Assembly: GCF_003240585.1 (NCBI RefSeq)
Contig: NZ_PCDP01000068.1
Coordinates: 1 to 36,147, forward strand
DNA from: Arminella tubonensis
GTDB taxonomy: Bacteria > Pseudomonadota > Alphaproteobacteria > Rhizobiales > Rhizobiaceae
Direction of reading: 5' to 3'
Length of the DNA stretch: 36,147 nt
Part shown: in pieces, positions 9,201-17,124 of the stretch
Layout: every line of letters begins with the position of its first letter
Position numbering within the stretch: position 1 is the stretch's first letter
Made by a program: the position numbers and the translations under genes
The notes under the pieces: generated by a model
Database searches by the model: none
The model's input: the letters and a program-made list of their open reading frames with translations, nothing else
Told to the model about the DNA's origin: nothing

Positions 9201-11834
9201 CTCGATCGTCCGACCGCCGATCTTCTTCCAGATCTTATCGTACTCGGCTTTCACCTGGACTTTTGGCGGATGGGCCAGCCAGTTCACTCCCAAACGAGCC
9301 AGGTACTCGATACAGACGCCAACAGCCTTGTCATTTTGATCGAGCGTCGTGTACAAATCGATGAGCAAGCCAGCGACGCGGGCCTGCTCGAGAGTATTTT
9401 GCGCACGCGACGAGAGCCTGTTCAAACGCTCGTCCGCGGTTCCCATCTCACCGACGAGGAATTCGCATTCGGCCTGATAGTATTCCAGGTCGAACGCTAA
9501 CTGGTGGTGTTTCACCCACGCGTCGGGGTTCAAGAGTGTCGCGCCGGCCGAGAAGTGGTTGAGTGCTTGAAGATAGGCGGCCGAGGCCCTGGCTCTTTTG
9601 CCCGCGATCAGATTGAACTCGGCGAGTTGCTCGCGCTCTTCTTGTGAGACGATCAGTCCCGCACCGCGGTTGAGATGATTGACAATGTCGAAGATCGCTT
9701 CTTCCCGCTGTGCGGACGGCATGTGCGAGACAAGGATCCGACCGATGCGAAGGTGTGTCTCTGCGCGCCGCTCCTGCGGAACCAGCGAATAGGCGGCCTC
9801 CAACACCCGGTCGTGGATGAATCTGTACGAGCTATCATTGCGCTCGATGAAATCGCGTCGGGCTGCCTCCCAAAGGGCCGCGTGGACCCCAGCCTCCGGG
9901 AGTGATAGCACCGTTGAAAGCATAGCTGTCGTCGCTGAAGTCCCAAGGCAGGCGAGCTGCTGGAGAGCGCCTTGCGTCTCCAATGGCAACTGTGCGAGCT
10001 TGCCAACCATCAGTTCGACCACGTTCTCGGTGTATTCCTTGCCGCGAATGCGGTCGGGATCCCACGACCACCTGCCCTTGATCGGATCGAAGGTGACGAG
10101 GTCTTCGTCGCCAAGCGCGGACAGGAACTGCTTTACGAAGAACGGATTGCCAGCAGTCTTATCATGGAGAATTCGAGCTAGCGGACCGGCACGCGCTCGT
10201 GCGCAACGCAGTGCGTCTGCGACAAACTCTTCAAGATGGTTCAGGCTGAGCGGGCCCAGCACGATCTGCTCGATCTCCAAACCGACGCCTCGAATGGCCT
10301 CCAATTTGCGCACGAGGAGATGGGTCGGGTCGATTTCGGTTTCTCGATAGGCGCCAATCAGCAGGAGATGGCGGAGTTCGGAGTGGGTCATCAGATCTTC
10401 GAGGAGGTCGAGCGACGCCGTATCGGCCCAATGCAAGTCGTCGAGGAAGAGTGTCAGCGGGTGTTCTTCAGTGGCGAAAACGCCGACGAAGCGCCGAAGT
10501 GCGTTCTGGAATGCCTGCTGGGCCTGCTGCAGAGGAAGATCGGGAGCCGGGTGCTGTTCCCCGACAATTAGCTTGAGCTCGGGCATGAGCTCGACCAAAA
10601 GCTGCGCCTGCGCGCCCATCGCCTCTTGCAATGCCCTTCGCCAGCCTTGCAGTTCGTCCTCGCTCTTGCTCAGCAGGCCGCGGATCAATCGTTGGAACGC
10701 CTGTGCGACGGTTGCATAGGGTATGTCGCGCTTTTGCTGGTCGAACTTGCCGAGAGCGAAAAGGCTGCGAGATGGCAGGAGGACCCTATGCATCTCGTTC
10801 ACGATCGAGGATTTTCCAATCCCGGAATAGCCGCAGATCATCATCAACTCGGGCGTGCCGGTCGTTGCAACCCGGGTATAAGCGCCCACTAAGGACGCGA
10901 TTGCGGGCTCTCTCCCGTAAAGCTTCTCGGGCATCAAAAGTCGATCAGGCGTGTCGAAATCGCCTACGATGAACGGATCGATACGCCCTTTGGCTTGCCA
11001 CTCCGTCAGGCAGCGTCGAAGATCGTGCTCAACGCCAGTGGCAGTTTGGTAGCGCTCGTCGGCTGTCTTGGCGAGAAGCTTTGTCACCATATCCGAGATC
11101 GGGACCGGGATATTTGCCACTCGTTCGCCTGGCGGCGCTGCGGTCCGCGCAATGTGGCAATGAATTAGTTCCATGGGGTCGGATGTGGAAAATGGCAACA
11201 CTCCTGTCAGCATCTGGTAGAAAATGACTCCGAGCGCATAAAGATCACTACGTGAGTCAATCGAACGGTTCATTCGCCCGGTCTGCTCCGGCGCCATATG
11301 CGTAAGCGTCCCCGCAATGGACTCCGGCGGACTAAGTGTTTGGCGCTCGCGAGGGAGACGTGAAGCGTGTCCAAACCCAGTCAGACGCACTTGTCCGCCT
11401 GTTCCATCCACCAAAATGTGGGTCGGCTTCAGATCCTTGTGGACGAGACCCCGTTGATGGACTTGGCTCAGAGCAGCGGCGGTGGCTATGGCCAACTGAA
11501 GGAATTGAGGAATCGACATCGGTTCGCCGATCTTCCGATCGAGCGTTTCGCCACCGGGGTCATCCAGTATCAGCATTGTTCGATCGCGTTCGCGGACTAA
11601 CTCTAGCGGTCGGGCGGCCCACGCACTTTCCAGGTAATCCTTGAGTTCGAATTCGTTTGAGAGCTGAGCAACGCTCTCCGGTTGTGGAAAAGCCGCAGTC
11701 AAACGCAGCGTAAGGACATTGCGCGGCGACCCATTGCTATATGCGAATAGTCCTCGATAGAGCGCGCGCTCGCCATCCTCCCACAGGACTTGCAGATCGC
11801 CTTCGCGCGCGCCAAGCGAGGTCTGCGGATCCAT
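6246..11834 (-). CDS. Giant protein-kinase-like/AAA ATPase/GAF/PAS sensor histidine kinase
   Basis: A 1862-residue intracellular multi-sensor kinase. Domains in order: protein-kinase fold (about 1-280), AAA ATPase with Walker A GYSGIGKSS (335-343) and Walker B TLFLDDLHWAD (461-471), a long helical TPR-like region (about 600-1300), GAF (about 1330-1490), PAS (about 1500-1620), HisKA with SIAHELNQP (about 1640) and HATPase_c with GLGMGLSICRSIVEAHGG near the end. This order is a known bacterial class. The kinase-like domain keeps HKDLKP (132-137), but the DFG position reads TGFG and no VAIK-type Lys is visible, so it is probably a pseudokinase or binding module. GGAG stands about 10 bases before the ATG. 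It is divergent from a sugar ABC importer. The histidine kinase end looks intact. Confidence 0.93.
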   Translation of the reverse strand: MDPQTSLGAREGDLQVLWEDGERALYRGLFAYSNGSPRNVLTLRLTAAFPQPESVAQLSNEFELKDYLESAWAARPLELVRERDRTMLILDDPGGETLDRKIGEPMSIPQFLQLAIATAAALSQVHQRGLVHKDLKPTHILVDGTGGQVRLTGFGHASRLPRERQTLSPPESIAGTLTHMAPEQTGRMNRSIDSRSDLYALGVIFYQMLTGVLPFSTSDPMELIHCHIARTAAPPGERVANIPVPISDMVTKLLAKTADERYQTATGVEHDLRRCLTEWQAKGRIDPFIVGDFDTPDRLLMPEKLYGREPAIASLVGAYTRVATTGTPELMMICGYSGIGKSSIVNEMHRVLLPSRSLFALGKFDQQKRDIPYATVAQAFQRLIRGLLSKSEDELQGWRRALQEAMGAQAQLLVELMPELKLIVGEQHPAPDLPLQQAQQAFQNALRRFVGVFATEEHPLTLFLDDLHWADTASLDLLEDLMTHSELRHLLLIGAYRETEIDPTHLLVRKLEAIRGVGLEIEQIVLGPLSLNHLEEFVADALRCARARAGPLARILHDKTAGNPFFVKQFLSALGDEDLVTFDPIKGRWSWDPDRIRGKEYTENVVELMVGKLAQLPLETQGALQQLACLGTSATTAMLSTVLSLPEAGVHAALWEAARRDFIERNDSSYRFIHDRVLEAAYSLVPQERRAETHLRIGRILVSHMPSAQREEAIFDIVNHLNRGAGLIVSQEEREQLAEFNLIAGKRARASAAYLQALNHFSAGATLLNPDAWVKHHQLAFDLEYYQAECEFLVGEMGTADERLNRLSSRAQNTLEQARVAGLLIDLYTTLDQNDKAVGVCIEYLARLGVNWLAHPPKVQVKAEYDKIWKKIGGRTIEELVDLPLMRDAVSLATLDVLTRVFPSALFTDENLLSLAICRSVNLSLERGHGDGSCVAYVFFSKIAGPQFDDYQAGFRFATLGYELVDKRGLERFRARTYLWFAQFSLMWTKHVRVSRALVLRAFETATKVGDLSFITYCCDNLNTNFLAAGDPLGEAERQAEAGLELAERARFDHIVDIIKAQLGVIRSLRGLTHTFGCFDDGQVSEAELEQRYAADPATRQPECWYWIRKLQSRFFAGDYSSALDAAAKAHKLLWTSAAMFETAEYHFYAALSLAAFYDRAVAKTNPTSPSSVLSSGAITASAGTKETLNALATHHKQLEVWAKNCPENFENRAALVGAELARLEGRDLEAERLYQLAIRSARANGFVHNEALAYEIAARFYAARDLEDICEMYLSKSRDGYLRWGALGKVRQLEALYPRWLIAGPHLGTRETASSAQQFDVAAVLKASQALSSEILLPHLVERLMTIAMQNAGADRGLLILPHQSDYSIEAEAVIDGDGVVLHYGNVAGLAAPETIIRYVMRTHETVIVDDAAKQHFFSDDPYMSQRRARSVLCLPLVRQGKLGGLLYLENTLASHVFTSDRARLLELVGAQAAISLENTRLYGVLQEREARIQRLFNANIIGIFTWDLDGTITDANDAFLRIVGYQSEDLQSGSMRWPTLMPGEWQSENDLVMEQMRASGIATPFEGEYVKKDGSLVPVLIGAALFDGRPTEGVAFVVDLTDRRRAEGLARDSERRYHEIQLALAHANRVTTMGHLAASIAHELNQPLSGVVVSAETAMLLLNDRPSIPEARKAIARVIRDGTRAGQVFSRIRTLIKKAPPQKSGLNINEVVLEIIGLTYGEAEKSGVSLRTRLTEGLPLIQGDRVQLQQVVLNLIMNAFDAIRQGGGGRGEIQVSSGISDSGEVQVSVQDSGQGIDPANIDRIFGAFYTTKAEGLGMGLSICRSIVEAHGGKLWAAPGVLRGAIFHFAMPAEEEPKALY

Positions 11835-12242
11835 CCATCACGCTCCACGGTGTCCAATTTGATTTTCCGGGCCGGTGTCACAAATGAACGGCGCAGACAA
11901 ACTCCGCTCAGCGCAGTGCCAATTTTCCTGCACCGACAACCGCGGTTTAGATAAAAAGTGTAACGCCGTCCAATTGGTGGGTCAACGCTGAAACAAGAAC
12001 AGTGATCAAATCAAGGGTAGCTCCTCCTGGTTGAGAAAAAGGACCCAATGACTGTTTCTCGCTCGTTCGGCGTACTATCGAAAGTTGACTTTTATATTTG
12101 GCCACAGGCCACCAAACCATTTGATAATAAATTGGGGTTTGCTTAAATTCAGTTATTGCTGAAACGGAATAGAGCAGGTCCGCCGCGAGAATCGGAGTTG
12201 GCGCTCAAAAAAAGGCGCAACTGATGCATCAGAGGGAAGATC
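11835..12242. promoter_or_regulatory. Divergent intergenic region, giant kinase / sugar importer
   Basis: A 408-base gap between two divergent genes, with a relatively AT-rich centre (about 12050-12200). It must hold the promoters of both, but I could not assign specific boxes or a clear palindromic operator. Confidence 0.45.
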
Positions 12243-13190
12243 ATGGTCGAGAAACTGGCGTTTGTAACCGTCTTGCTCGCACTCGTTTTCGGCTTCGAAG
12301 GAACCGCTAACGCCGAGTCAACTTTCATAATGGTCACTCATTCGCCCGCGTCTGATACCTATTGGGTAAGCGTTATCAAGGGTTTAGAGCAGGCAGGCAA
12401 CGACCTTGGCGTGAAGGTCCAGTATCGCGGCATCGAGAATAACCTGAACGATCCAAACCAGGAGCGCCGAAATCTCGAAGCCGCGATCGCCGCCAAACCT
12501 GACGGCATTATTGTTTCCGATCCCACGCCTACGTCGCTTAACGGTACAATACAGAAGGCGTCGGACGCCGGAATTCCCGTGATTATCGTCAATCAAGGCG
12601 GCGATCAGGTTTCAAATGTCGGCGCACTCGCATTCGTTGGCGATGACCCTGGCAAGCAGGGCGCCCTAGCCGCTGCCCAATTCAATGCTCTCGGTTCGAA
12701 ACACGCCCTGATCATCACCGCGCCGGTCGGCGCCCTATCCTTCCTTGACGCGCGCACAAACGAATTCAAGAAAGCGTTCACGGGAACGTCATCTTTGGCA
12801 GAAATCCCCCTGACCGATTTCAACAATACAAACCGGATAAAGACGATCGCGGAGGCGCAACTGCAGAAGGACGCGTCGATAGACGCCGTATTCTCCATCG
12901 GCGGCTGTTGCATAGCGGCAATGACCCAGGTCCGCGCCGACCTGGGCGACCGTGGCAAGGGGATGCATTGGGGCACTATAGATGTGACAGCGGTCGCTAC
13001 GAAGTCCCTCAAAGCGCACGAGCTTGATTTTGCCCTTGATGCCCAGCAATATGCGCAAGGTTATTATCCGGTAGTAATGCTGGCTTTGTACATTCGCCAG
13101 GCCATTCGACCGGCGGAGACCGTACTCAATACCGGGCCTATCGTCATCACCCCGAAAAACGTCGACAGATTTGAGGCCTCGAATCGCTAA
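12243..13190 (+). CDS. Sugar ABC transporter periplasmic binding protein (RbsB/FrcB-like)
   Basis: A 315-residue type I periplasmic binding protein. Residues 1-23 form a signal peptide with a cleavage site after TANA. The mature part follows the ribose/fructose-binding fold: HSPASDTYWVSVIKGLEQA, then an NNLND...QERRNLEAAIAAKPDGIIVSDP stretch, the inter-domain VIIVNQGG, and the C-terminal lobe with AVFSIGGCCIAAM. GAGGGAAGATC precedes the ATG. It is first in an operon with a permease and an ATPase, which is the frcBCA gene order. The substrate is a monosaccharide or related polyol by family, but is not identifiable here. Confidence 0.88.
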   Translation: MVEKLAFVTVLLALVFGFEGTANAESTFIMVTHSPASDTYWVSVIKGLEQAGNDLGVKVQYRGIENNLNDPNQERRNLEAAIAAKPDGIIVSDPTPTSLNGTIQKASDAGIPVIIVNQGGDQVSNVGALAFVGDDPGKQGALAAAQFNALGSKHALIITAPVGALSFLDARTNEFKKAFTGTSSLAEIPLTDFNNTNRIKTIAEAQLQKDASIDAVFSIGGCCIAAMTQVRADLGDRGKGMHWGTIDVTAVATKSLKAHELDFALDAQQYAQGYYPVVMLALYIRQAIRPAETVLNTGPIVITPKNVDRFEASNR

Positions 13191-13223
13191 GGAGCGACCG
13201 GGATCAGAGCGCGGAGGCGCCGC

Positions 13224-14270
13224 ATGTCATTCGCATCTCAAAATGGCACCAAGCCTGAAAGTGCCAGGGGGATCTTGTCGGTGTTTGAGCGCCCGGAATT
13301 GACTGCCGTCGTAGGGACCGTCGCCGTCTTTGCCTTCTTCGCTATTTTCACAGGCGCGGCGGGCTTCCTCACGATGCCTATGACACGCAACTATCTGGAA
13401 GTCGGGGCGGAGATCGGCATTATTGCCGCGCCCATAACACTATTGATGGTTGCCGGGGAGTTCGACCTTTCGGTTGGGTCGATGGTGGCCGCAAACGAAA
13501 CGATTATAGGCTATCTTGCGGTTCATAGCGGTTGGCCGCTTCCAGCCGCCTTTGCCGCCGCCCTCGTCGCGGCGATAGCCGTTGGAGCGGTCAATGGCTT
13601 GCTCGTAGTAAAGACCAAACTGCCCTCCTTTATCATAACCCTCGCAATGCTGTTCATTTTGCGCGGCGCTGCGCAAGGGGGCCTGCGGATGTTGGTTGGC
13701 ACCAGCACCATCGATGGTGTCCGCGATACGACGGTTGGAGATCCCTTGGTAGCCCTGTTTGCATCCTCGATCGGCCCGTTTTCGATTTCCCTCGTCTGGT
13801 GGATCCTAATTACGATGTTGGCAGCATGGATTCTCGAAAAGACCGCCTTCGGCAATTGGATCTACGCCACCGGCGGAGATCAGCGGGCCGCCGTGCGGTT
13901 GGGGATCCCCGTAAACAAGGTCAAGGTCCTGCTTTATATAGCAGTTGCCGTTTCGACAACCTTGGTAGCAGCACTCGACGTCTTTGCCATCAACCAGAGC
14001 GATGCTAACGCAGCGCTGGGACGGGAATTCGAGGTGGTGACGGCGACTGTAATCGGCGGCGCCCTGCTGACGGGCGGCTATGGGTCGCCGATTGGGTCTT
14101 TCTTTGGTGCTCTGCTCTTCGGCATGGTCGACCAGGGCTTCTTCTTCACCCCACTGCCTGATGTCTGGTTCATGACGTTTCTCGGCTTCATGCTTCTGCT
14201 AGCGGTGCTGATCAATAACTACACGCGATTGAAGGCGATGAGACCGGAGAGGGCGACTTATAGACAATGA
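13224..14270 (+). CDS. Sugar ABC transporter permease (RbsC/FrcC-like)
   Basis: A 348-residue inner-membrane permease of the branched-chain/ribose class (BPD_transp_2) with about 8-10 hydrophobic segments. The typical GEFDLSVGSMVAANETIIGYL motif is split here as GEFDLSVGSM and its following helix. The coupling region GNWIYATGGDQRAAVRLGIPV is also present. It begins 33 bases after the binding-protein stop. Its TGA overlaps an ATG (ATGA, 14267-14270), the usual coupled start of the ATPase gene, but that ATG is now out of frame with the ATPase. Confidence 0.9.
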   Translation: MSFASQNGTKPESARGILSVFERPELTAVVGTVAVFAFFAIFTGAAGFLTMPMTRNYLEVGAEIGIIAAPITLLMVAGEFDLSVGSMVAANETIIGYLAVHSGWPLPAAFAAALVAAIAVGAVNGLLVVKTKLPSFIITLAMLFILRGAAQGGLRMLVGTSTIDGVRDTTVGDPLVALFASSIGPFSISLVWWILITMLAAWILEKTAFGNWIYATGGDQRAAVRLGIPVNKVKVLLYIAVAVSTTLVAALDVFAINQSDANAALGREFEVVTATVIGGALLTGGYGSPIGSFFGALLFGMVDQGFFFTPLPDVWFMTFLGFMLLLAVLINNYTRLKAMRPERATYRQ

Positions 14271-14319
14271 ACCCTATCTAGAGGCCGTCTGCGTCTCAAA
14301 ACTCTACCAAGATGTTTCG

Positions 14320-15039
14320 GTGTTGGAAGACGTCAGTCTTTCCGTCCGGCCTGGCGAGGTCGTTTGCCTGCTCGGTGACAACGGAGCCGGCAAGTCCACA
14401 CTGATCGAAATTTTAAGTGGTGTAGAAAAGCCGGACAAGGGTACGGTGCGTGTGGCCGGGATCGATGTGCGTTTGGGTTCGCCCGCGGAAGCACTCGACA
14501 GAGGAATCGCGACGGTCTTCCAGGACCTCGCCCTGGTGCCAATCATGTCTGTTTATCGCAATTTCTTTCTCGGGCGAGAGCCAAGGAGAGGCTGGGGGCC
14601 GTTCCGGCGATTCGATTCCCGCCGAGCGATCGCGACAACCGCGGACGCTCTGCGTGATCTGGGCGTCAGTTCCGCCGCCATGCGCAGGCCGATCGGCACG
14701 CTTTCCGGCGGTCAACGTCAAAGCGTCGCGGTTGCACGAGCTTTGCATTTCGGCGCTCGCATCCTCATTCTCGATGAACCCACTTCGGCCCTCGGAGTGA
14801 AGCAGTCCGAAATCGTGCTCGGCTATATAAAGCGGGCGAAGGAAACAGGAGTTGGCGTGATACTGGTAACGCACAATGTCCAGCATGCCTATTCGATCGG
14901 CGATACGTTCGTGGTGCTGTTCCTTGGACGGCAGCTCGGAACATTCAAGAAGTCGAACCTGACTGAGGCCCAACTGATGAGGCTGATGGCGGGCAAAATT
15001 GATGAGGCAAACGGTCCACTCTCTCCAGTCATTCTATGA
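14320..15039 (+). CDS. Sugar ABC transporter ATPase (FrcA-like), 5' end disturbed
   Basis: A single-domain ABC ATPase with Walker A GDNGAGKST, signature LSGGQRQSVAVARAL, Walker B ILILDEPTSAL and switch His in VTHN. It energises the importer encoded just upstream. The homologous frame extends upstream as EAVCVSKLYQDVSV, including the A-loop Tyr, but it has no ATG, GTG or TTG before the GTG at 14320. The coupled ATG at 14267 reads MNPI then stop and is one base out of phase. Either a one-base loss near 14267-14280 disrupted the start, or translation begins at this GTG and lacks the A-loop. A sequencing error is also possible. Confidence 0.78.
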   Translation: MLEDVSLSVRPGEVVCLLGDNGAGKSTLIEILSGVEKPDKGTVRVAGIDVRLGSPAEALDRGIATVFQDLALVPIMSVYRNFFLGREPRRGWGPFRRFDSRRAIATTADALRDLGVSSAAMRRPIGTLSGGQRQSVAVARALHFGARILILDEPTSALGVKQSEIVLGYIKRAKETGVGVILVTHNVQHAYSIGDTFVVLFLGRQLGTFKKSNLTEAQLMRLMAGKIDEANGPLSPVIL

Positions 15040-15191
15040 GCGGACGTATGCGACAGTGTGCGGGAGCTTGCCGAAAAAAGAAACGAATCTGGACGACGAC
15101 GTCCGCCACGCGGTCGATTGAGCATTCACAAAGATCGGCAAATTAGGGAGAATGCGGATATACACGATGCTGTCAACGAAGGGCGATCAAC

Positions 15192-15608
15192 ATGCCGTCG
15201 ACGATCAACTCGAAGAAGCCTGTAGTGTTTGTCGTCGACGACGATATATCCATTCGCGAATCGCTGGAGCACCTGATCCTGACTGCGGGCTGGGAGCCCG
15301 TGATCTTCGATTCCGCTGAGCGATTTTTGGAGCGCCCGCGCGTTTTGGGCCCGAGCTGCCTCATCCTCGACGTCAATATGCCAGGGGTGAACGGATTGGA
15401 CTTGCAGCGCGAAATGGCAGCGGATGGAAGCAATGTTCCAATCATATTCGTTACTGGATATGACGACGCGCCGATGATCGTTCGAGCGATGAAAGCTGGC
15501 GCTGTTGAATTCTTGACAAAGCCCCTGGATATCAGCGCGTTGCTGCAAGCCGTGCGTGCTGCGCTGGCGTATAGTGAGGCGAGCTCACGACAGCAGGAGA
15601 ACCCATAG
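15192..15608 (+). CDS. Stand-alone receiver-domain response regulator
   Basis: A 138-residue FixJ-like receiver: VVDDDISIRESL (acidic pocket), LILDVNMPGVNG (phosphoacceptor Asp), FVTGYDD (Thr switch) and FLTKPLD (Lys). No DNA-binding domain follows. It lies 150 bases after the importer ATPase on the same strand. Members of this type often accompany PAS or GAF histidine kinases, so the nearby giant kinase is a candidate partner by inference only. Confidence 0.87.
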   Translation: MPSTINSKKPVVFVVDDDISIRESLEHLILTAGWEPVIFDSAERFLERPRVLGPSCLILDVNMPGVNGLDLQREMAADGSNVPIIFVTGYDDAPMIVRAMKAGAVEFLTKPLDISALLQAVRAALAYSEASSRQQENP

Positions 15609-15712
15609 CGCTTGGCATACGCGCCAACCCTTTTCTGTCTCTGGAATAGGGATCGCGCATCCACTATCTACCAATCTGACCAAAGTTTTGATCGATCAGG
15701 AATTTGCCAGCG

Positions 15713-16228
15713 ATGACTGTTGTTTATTCGAATGAACCGCGAGACCGGGACGAGATCGGCATCTTGCGAAAGCGGACGATAGAGGCGGGCGTAATTGCGC
15801 CGATCTATGCGGAACTTGTAGCTGAATTCGGTGAAACCAAGGCGCAGATGATCATCGACAAGGCGATCAGAAAGGCGGCGACCGAATCTGCCCGCGAATT
15901 CGCGTCGAAAACCCAGGGCGGGACATCGCTTCAAACCTTTCAGGAGCTTCAGTCGCTATGGACCCAGGATGATGCCCTGGAGATCAAGGTCCTGAAGGCA
16001 ACGGCAACCGAGTTTGAATACGATGTGCTTCGCTGTCGCTACGCCGAGACCTACAAATCAATGGGAATTGGCAACATCGGGCATTTGCTATCATGCAACC
16101 GCGACGCTGTGTTCTGTGAAGGATATGACAGCCGCATCTCCATGCGACGAACGCAGACACTGATGGGCGGGGCAAATCATTGTGATTTCCGCTACACATT
16201 CAACGAAGACGGCGCGGGTCAAGAATAG
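15713..16228 (+). CDS. L-2-amino-thiazoline-4-carboxylic acid hydrolase family protein
   Basis: A 171-residue protein of the ATC hydrolase-like family, named for the enzyme that converts 2-amino-thiazoline-4-carboxylate to S-carbamoyl-cysteine. The diagnostic C-terminal half is present: CRYAETYKSMGIGNIGHLLS, then CNRDAVFCEGYDSRISMRRT, then QTLMGGANHCDFRY. ATG 15713 is preferred over the TTG at 15704 because AGGA sits 11 bases upstream of it. Many family members have no tested substrate, so the reaction is uncertain. The gene converges on the 85-residue gene on the opposite strand. Confidence 0.8.
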   Translation: MTVVYSNEPRDRDEIGILRKRTIEAGVIAPIYAELVAEFGETKAQMIIDKAIRKAATESAREFASKTQGGTSLQTFQELQSLWTQDDALEIKVLKATATEFEYDVLRCRYAETYKSMGIGNIGHLLSCNRDAVFCEGYDSRISMRRTQTLMGGANHCDFRYTFNEDGAGQE

Positions 16229-16252
16229 ATTTGCGGCCTGGCCGAAACATAC

Positions 16253-16510
16253 TCATGCCTTCGGGTTCGTCTCTTGCCGGTCGGACCGGCGATGATTCAT
16301 CATCGACTTTGCCAGACGCCCCAGCTGCACTTCGTCCTTCACGCCTCGCCTGTAGTGGTCGATCACGTGTCGAGCGAGAATTTCGCACGTCTCCGGTTCG
16401 CGCTCGAAGCCGCACTCTCGTCTCACGGCGTCGAAAACTCGTTGGCAAAGCGCGATATCCTCGGGATAGAGGGGAAGCTCCTCGGCGCGGTAGCGGTCCA
16501 TCCCGGTCAT
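16253..16510 (-). CDS. conserved small hypothetical protein, 85 aa
   Basis: A soluble 85-residue protein starting MTGMDRYRAEELPLYPEDIA, with an RVFDAVRRECGFE stretch and a charged, probably helical body. The ATG overlaps the stop of the redoxin gene (ATGA), which fixes the start and indicates translational coupling. A longer frame back to 16627 exists but would lie inside the redoxin gene. Function unknown; it is the last gene of the operon. Confidence 0.7.
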   Translation of the reverse strand: MTGMDRYRAEELPLYPEDIALCQRVFDAVRRECGFEREPETCEILARHVIDHYRRGVKDEVQLGRLAKSMMNHRRSDRQETNPKA

Positions 16511-17103
16511 TCCTGCTCGTGGAAGGTTTCGAGGTAGGATTTGCCGTATGGGTAAAACAACTCCCTGCGGCCATTTTCCCAAGCGGCCTTGAGTTCGGGT
16601 CTGGTTATATCCCAGTCGGGCCGGCATTTGACGCCGACTGCGCGCATATCCTGGCGCAGGTCTTCTGTGGTGGGTCGGCCGAAGAACCAGTACCCGTCAT
16701 AGATCTTGTAAATGACTAAGCCGGGTTCGAGCACGATCACATGCGGGATCATCGGATTGTGCAAAGGATCGGTATACTCGGCTATATCGAGATCCTTCTG
16801 AATAACGCGGCGCGGGTCTGAGAGGAACGTCCAGTGCGCACCGACGCCGCTGCGATATTCGTTCGTCTGCATGATGTTGTCGGTGGTGATCGTCACTAGT
16901 CGGCAATAACCGACCTCCATCTCGCGGTGGAGCTGCACCAGTCCTTCGGCTTGCCGACGATCCTTGGGACAGAAGCCGCCTCGGCCAAGCACCAGCACCA
17001 TCGGGTCATCCCCCTGCAACTCGGAAAGGTTCCTGTGCTTGGCAGTATGGTCGCTCAGTTCAAAATCGGGAAATCTCGCTCCCGGAACGATGTCGGAACG
17101 CAT
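16507..17103 (-). CDS. AhpC/TSA-family redoxin-like protein
   Basis: A 198-residue thioredoxin-fold protein. The N-terminus, PGARFPDFELSDHTAKHRNLSEL, is typical of peroxiredoxins. The active-site region reads LGRGGFCPKDRRQ, giving one Cys in the expected place but without the usual Pro-x3-Thr-x2-Cys pattern. A cis-Pro-type turn may be at MIPHVIVL. It could be a divergent thiol peroxidase or reductase. It starts 21 bases after the MOSC/reductase gene and overlaps the next gene, so the three form an operon. Confidence 0.75.
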   Translation of the reverse strand: MRSDIVPGARFPDFELSDHTAKHRNLSELQGDDPMVLVLGRGGFCPKDRRQAEGLVQLHREMEVGYCRLVTITTDNIMQTNEYRSGVGAHWTFLSDPRRVIQKDLDIAEYTDPLHNPMIPHVIVLEPGLVIYKIYDGYWFFGRPTTEDLRQDMRAVGVKCRPDWDITRPELKAAWENGRRELFYPYGKSYLETFHEQE

Positions 17104-17124
17104 ATGAAGTCCTCACCTTAGTCG

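Noticed and set aside
16253..16627. 124-residue version of the small operon protein
   Set aside because: The N-terminal part would lie inside the redoxin gene in another frame. The ATGA overlap at 16507-16510 supports the shorter form.
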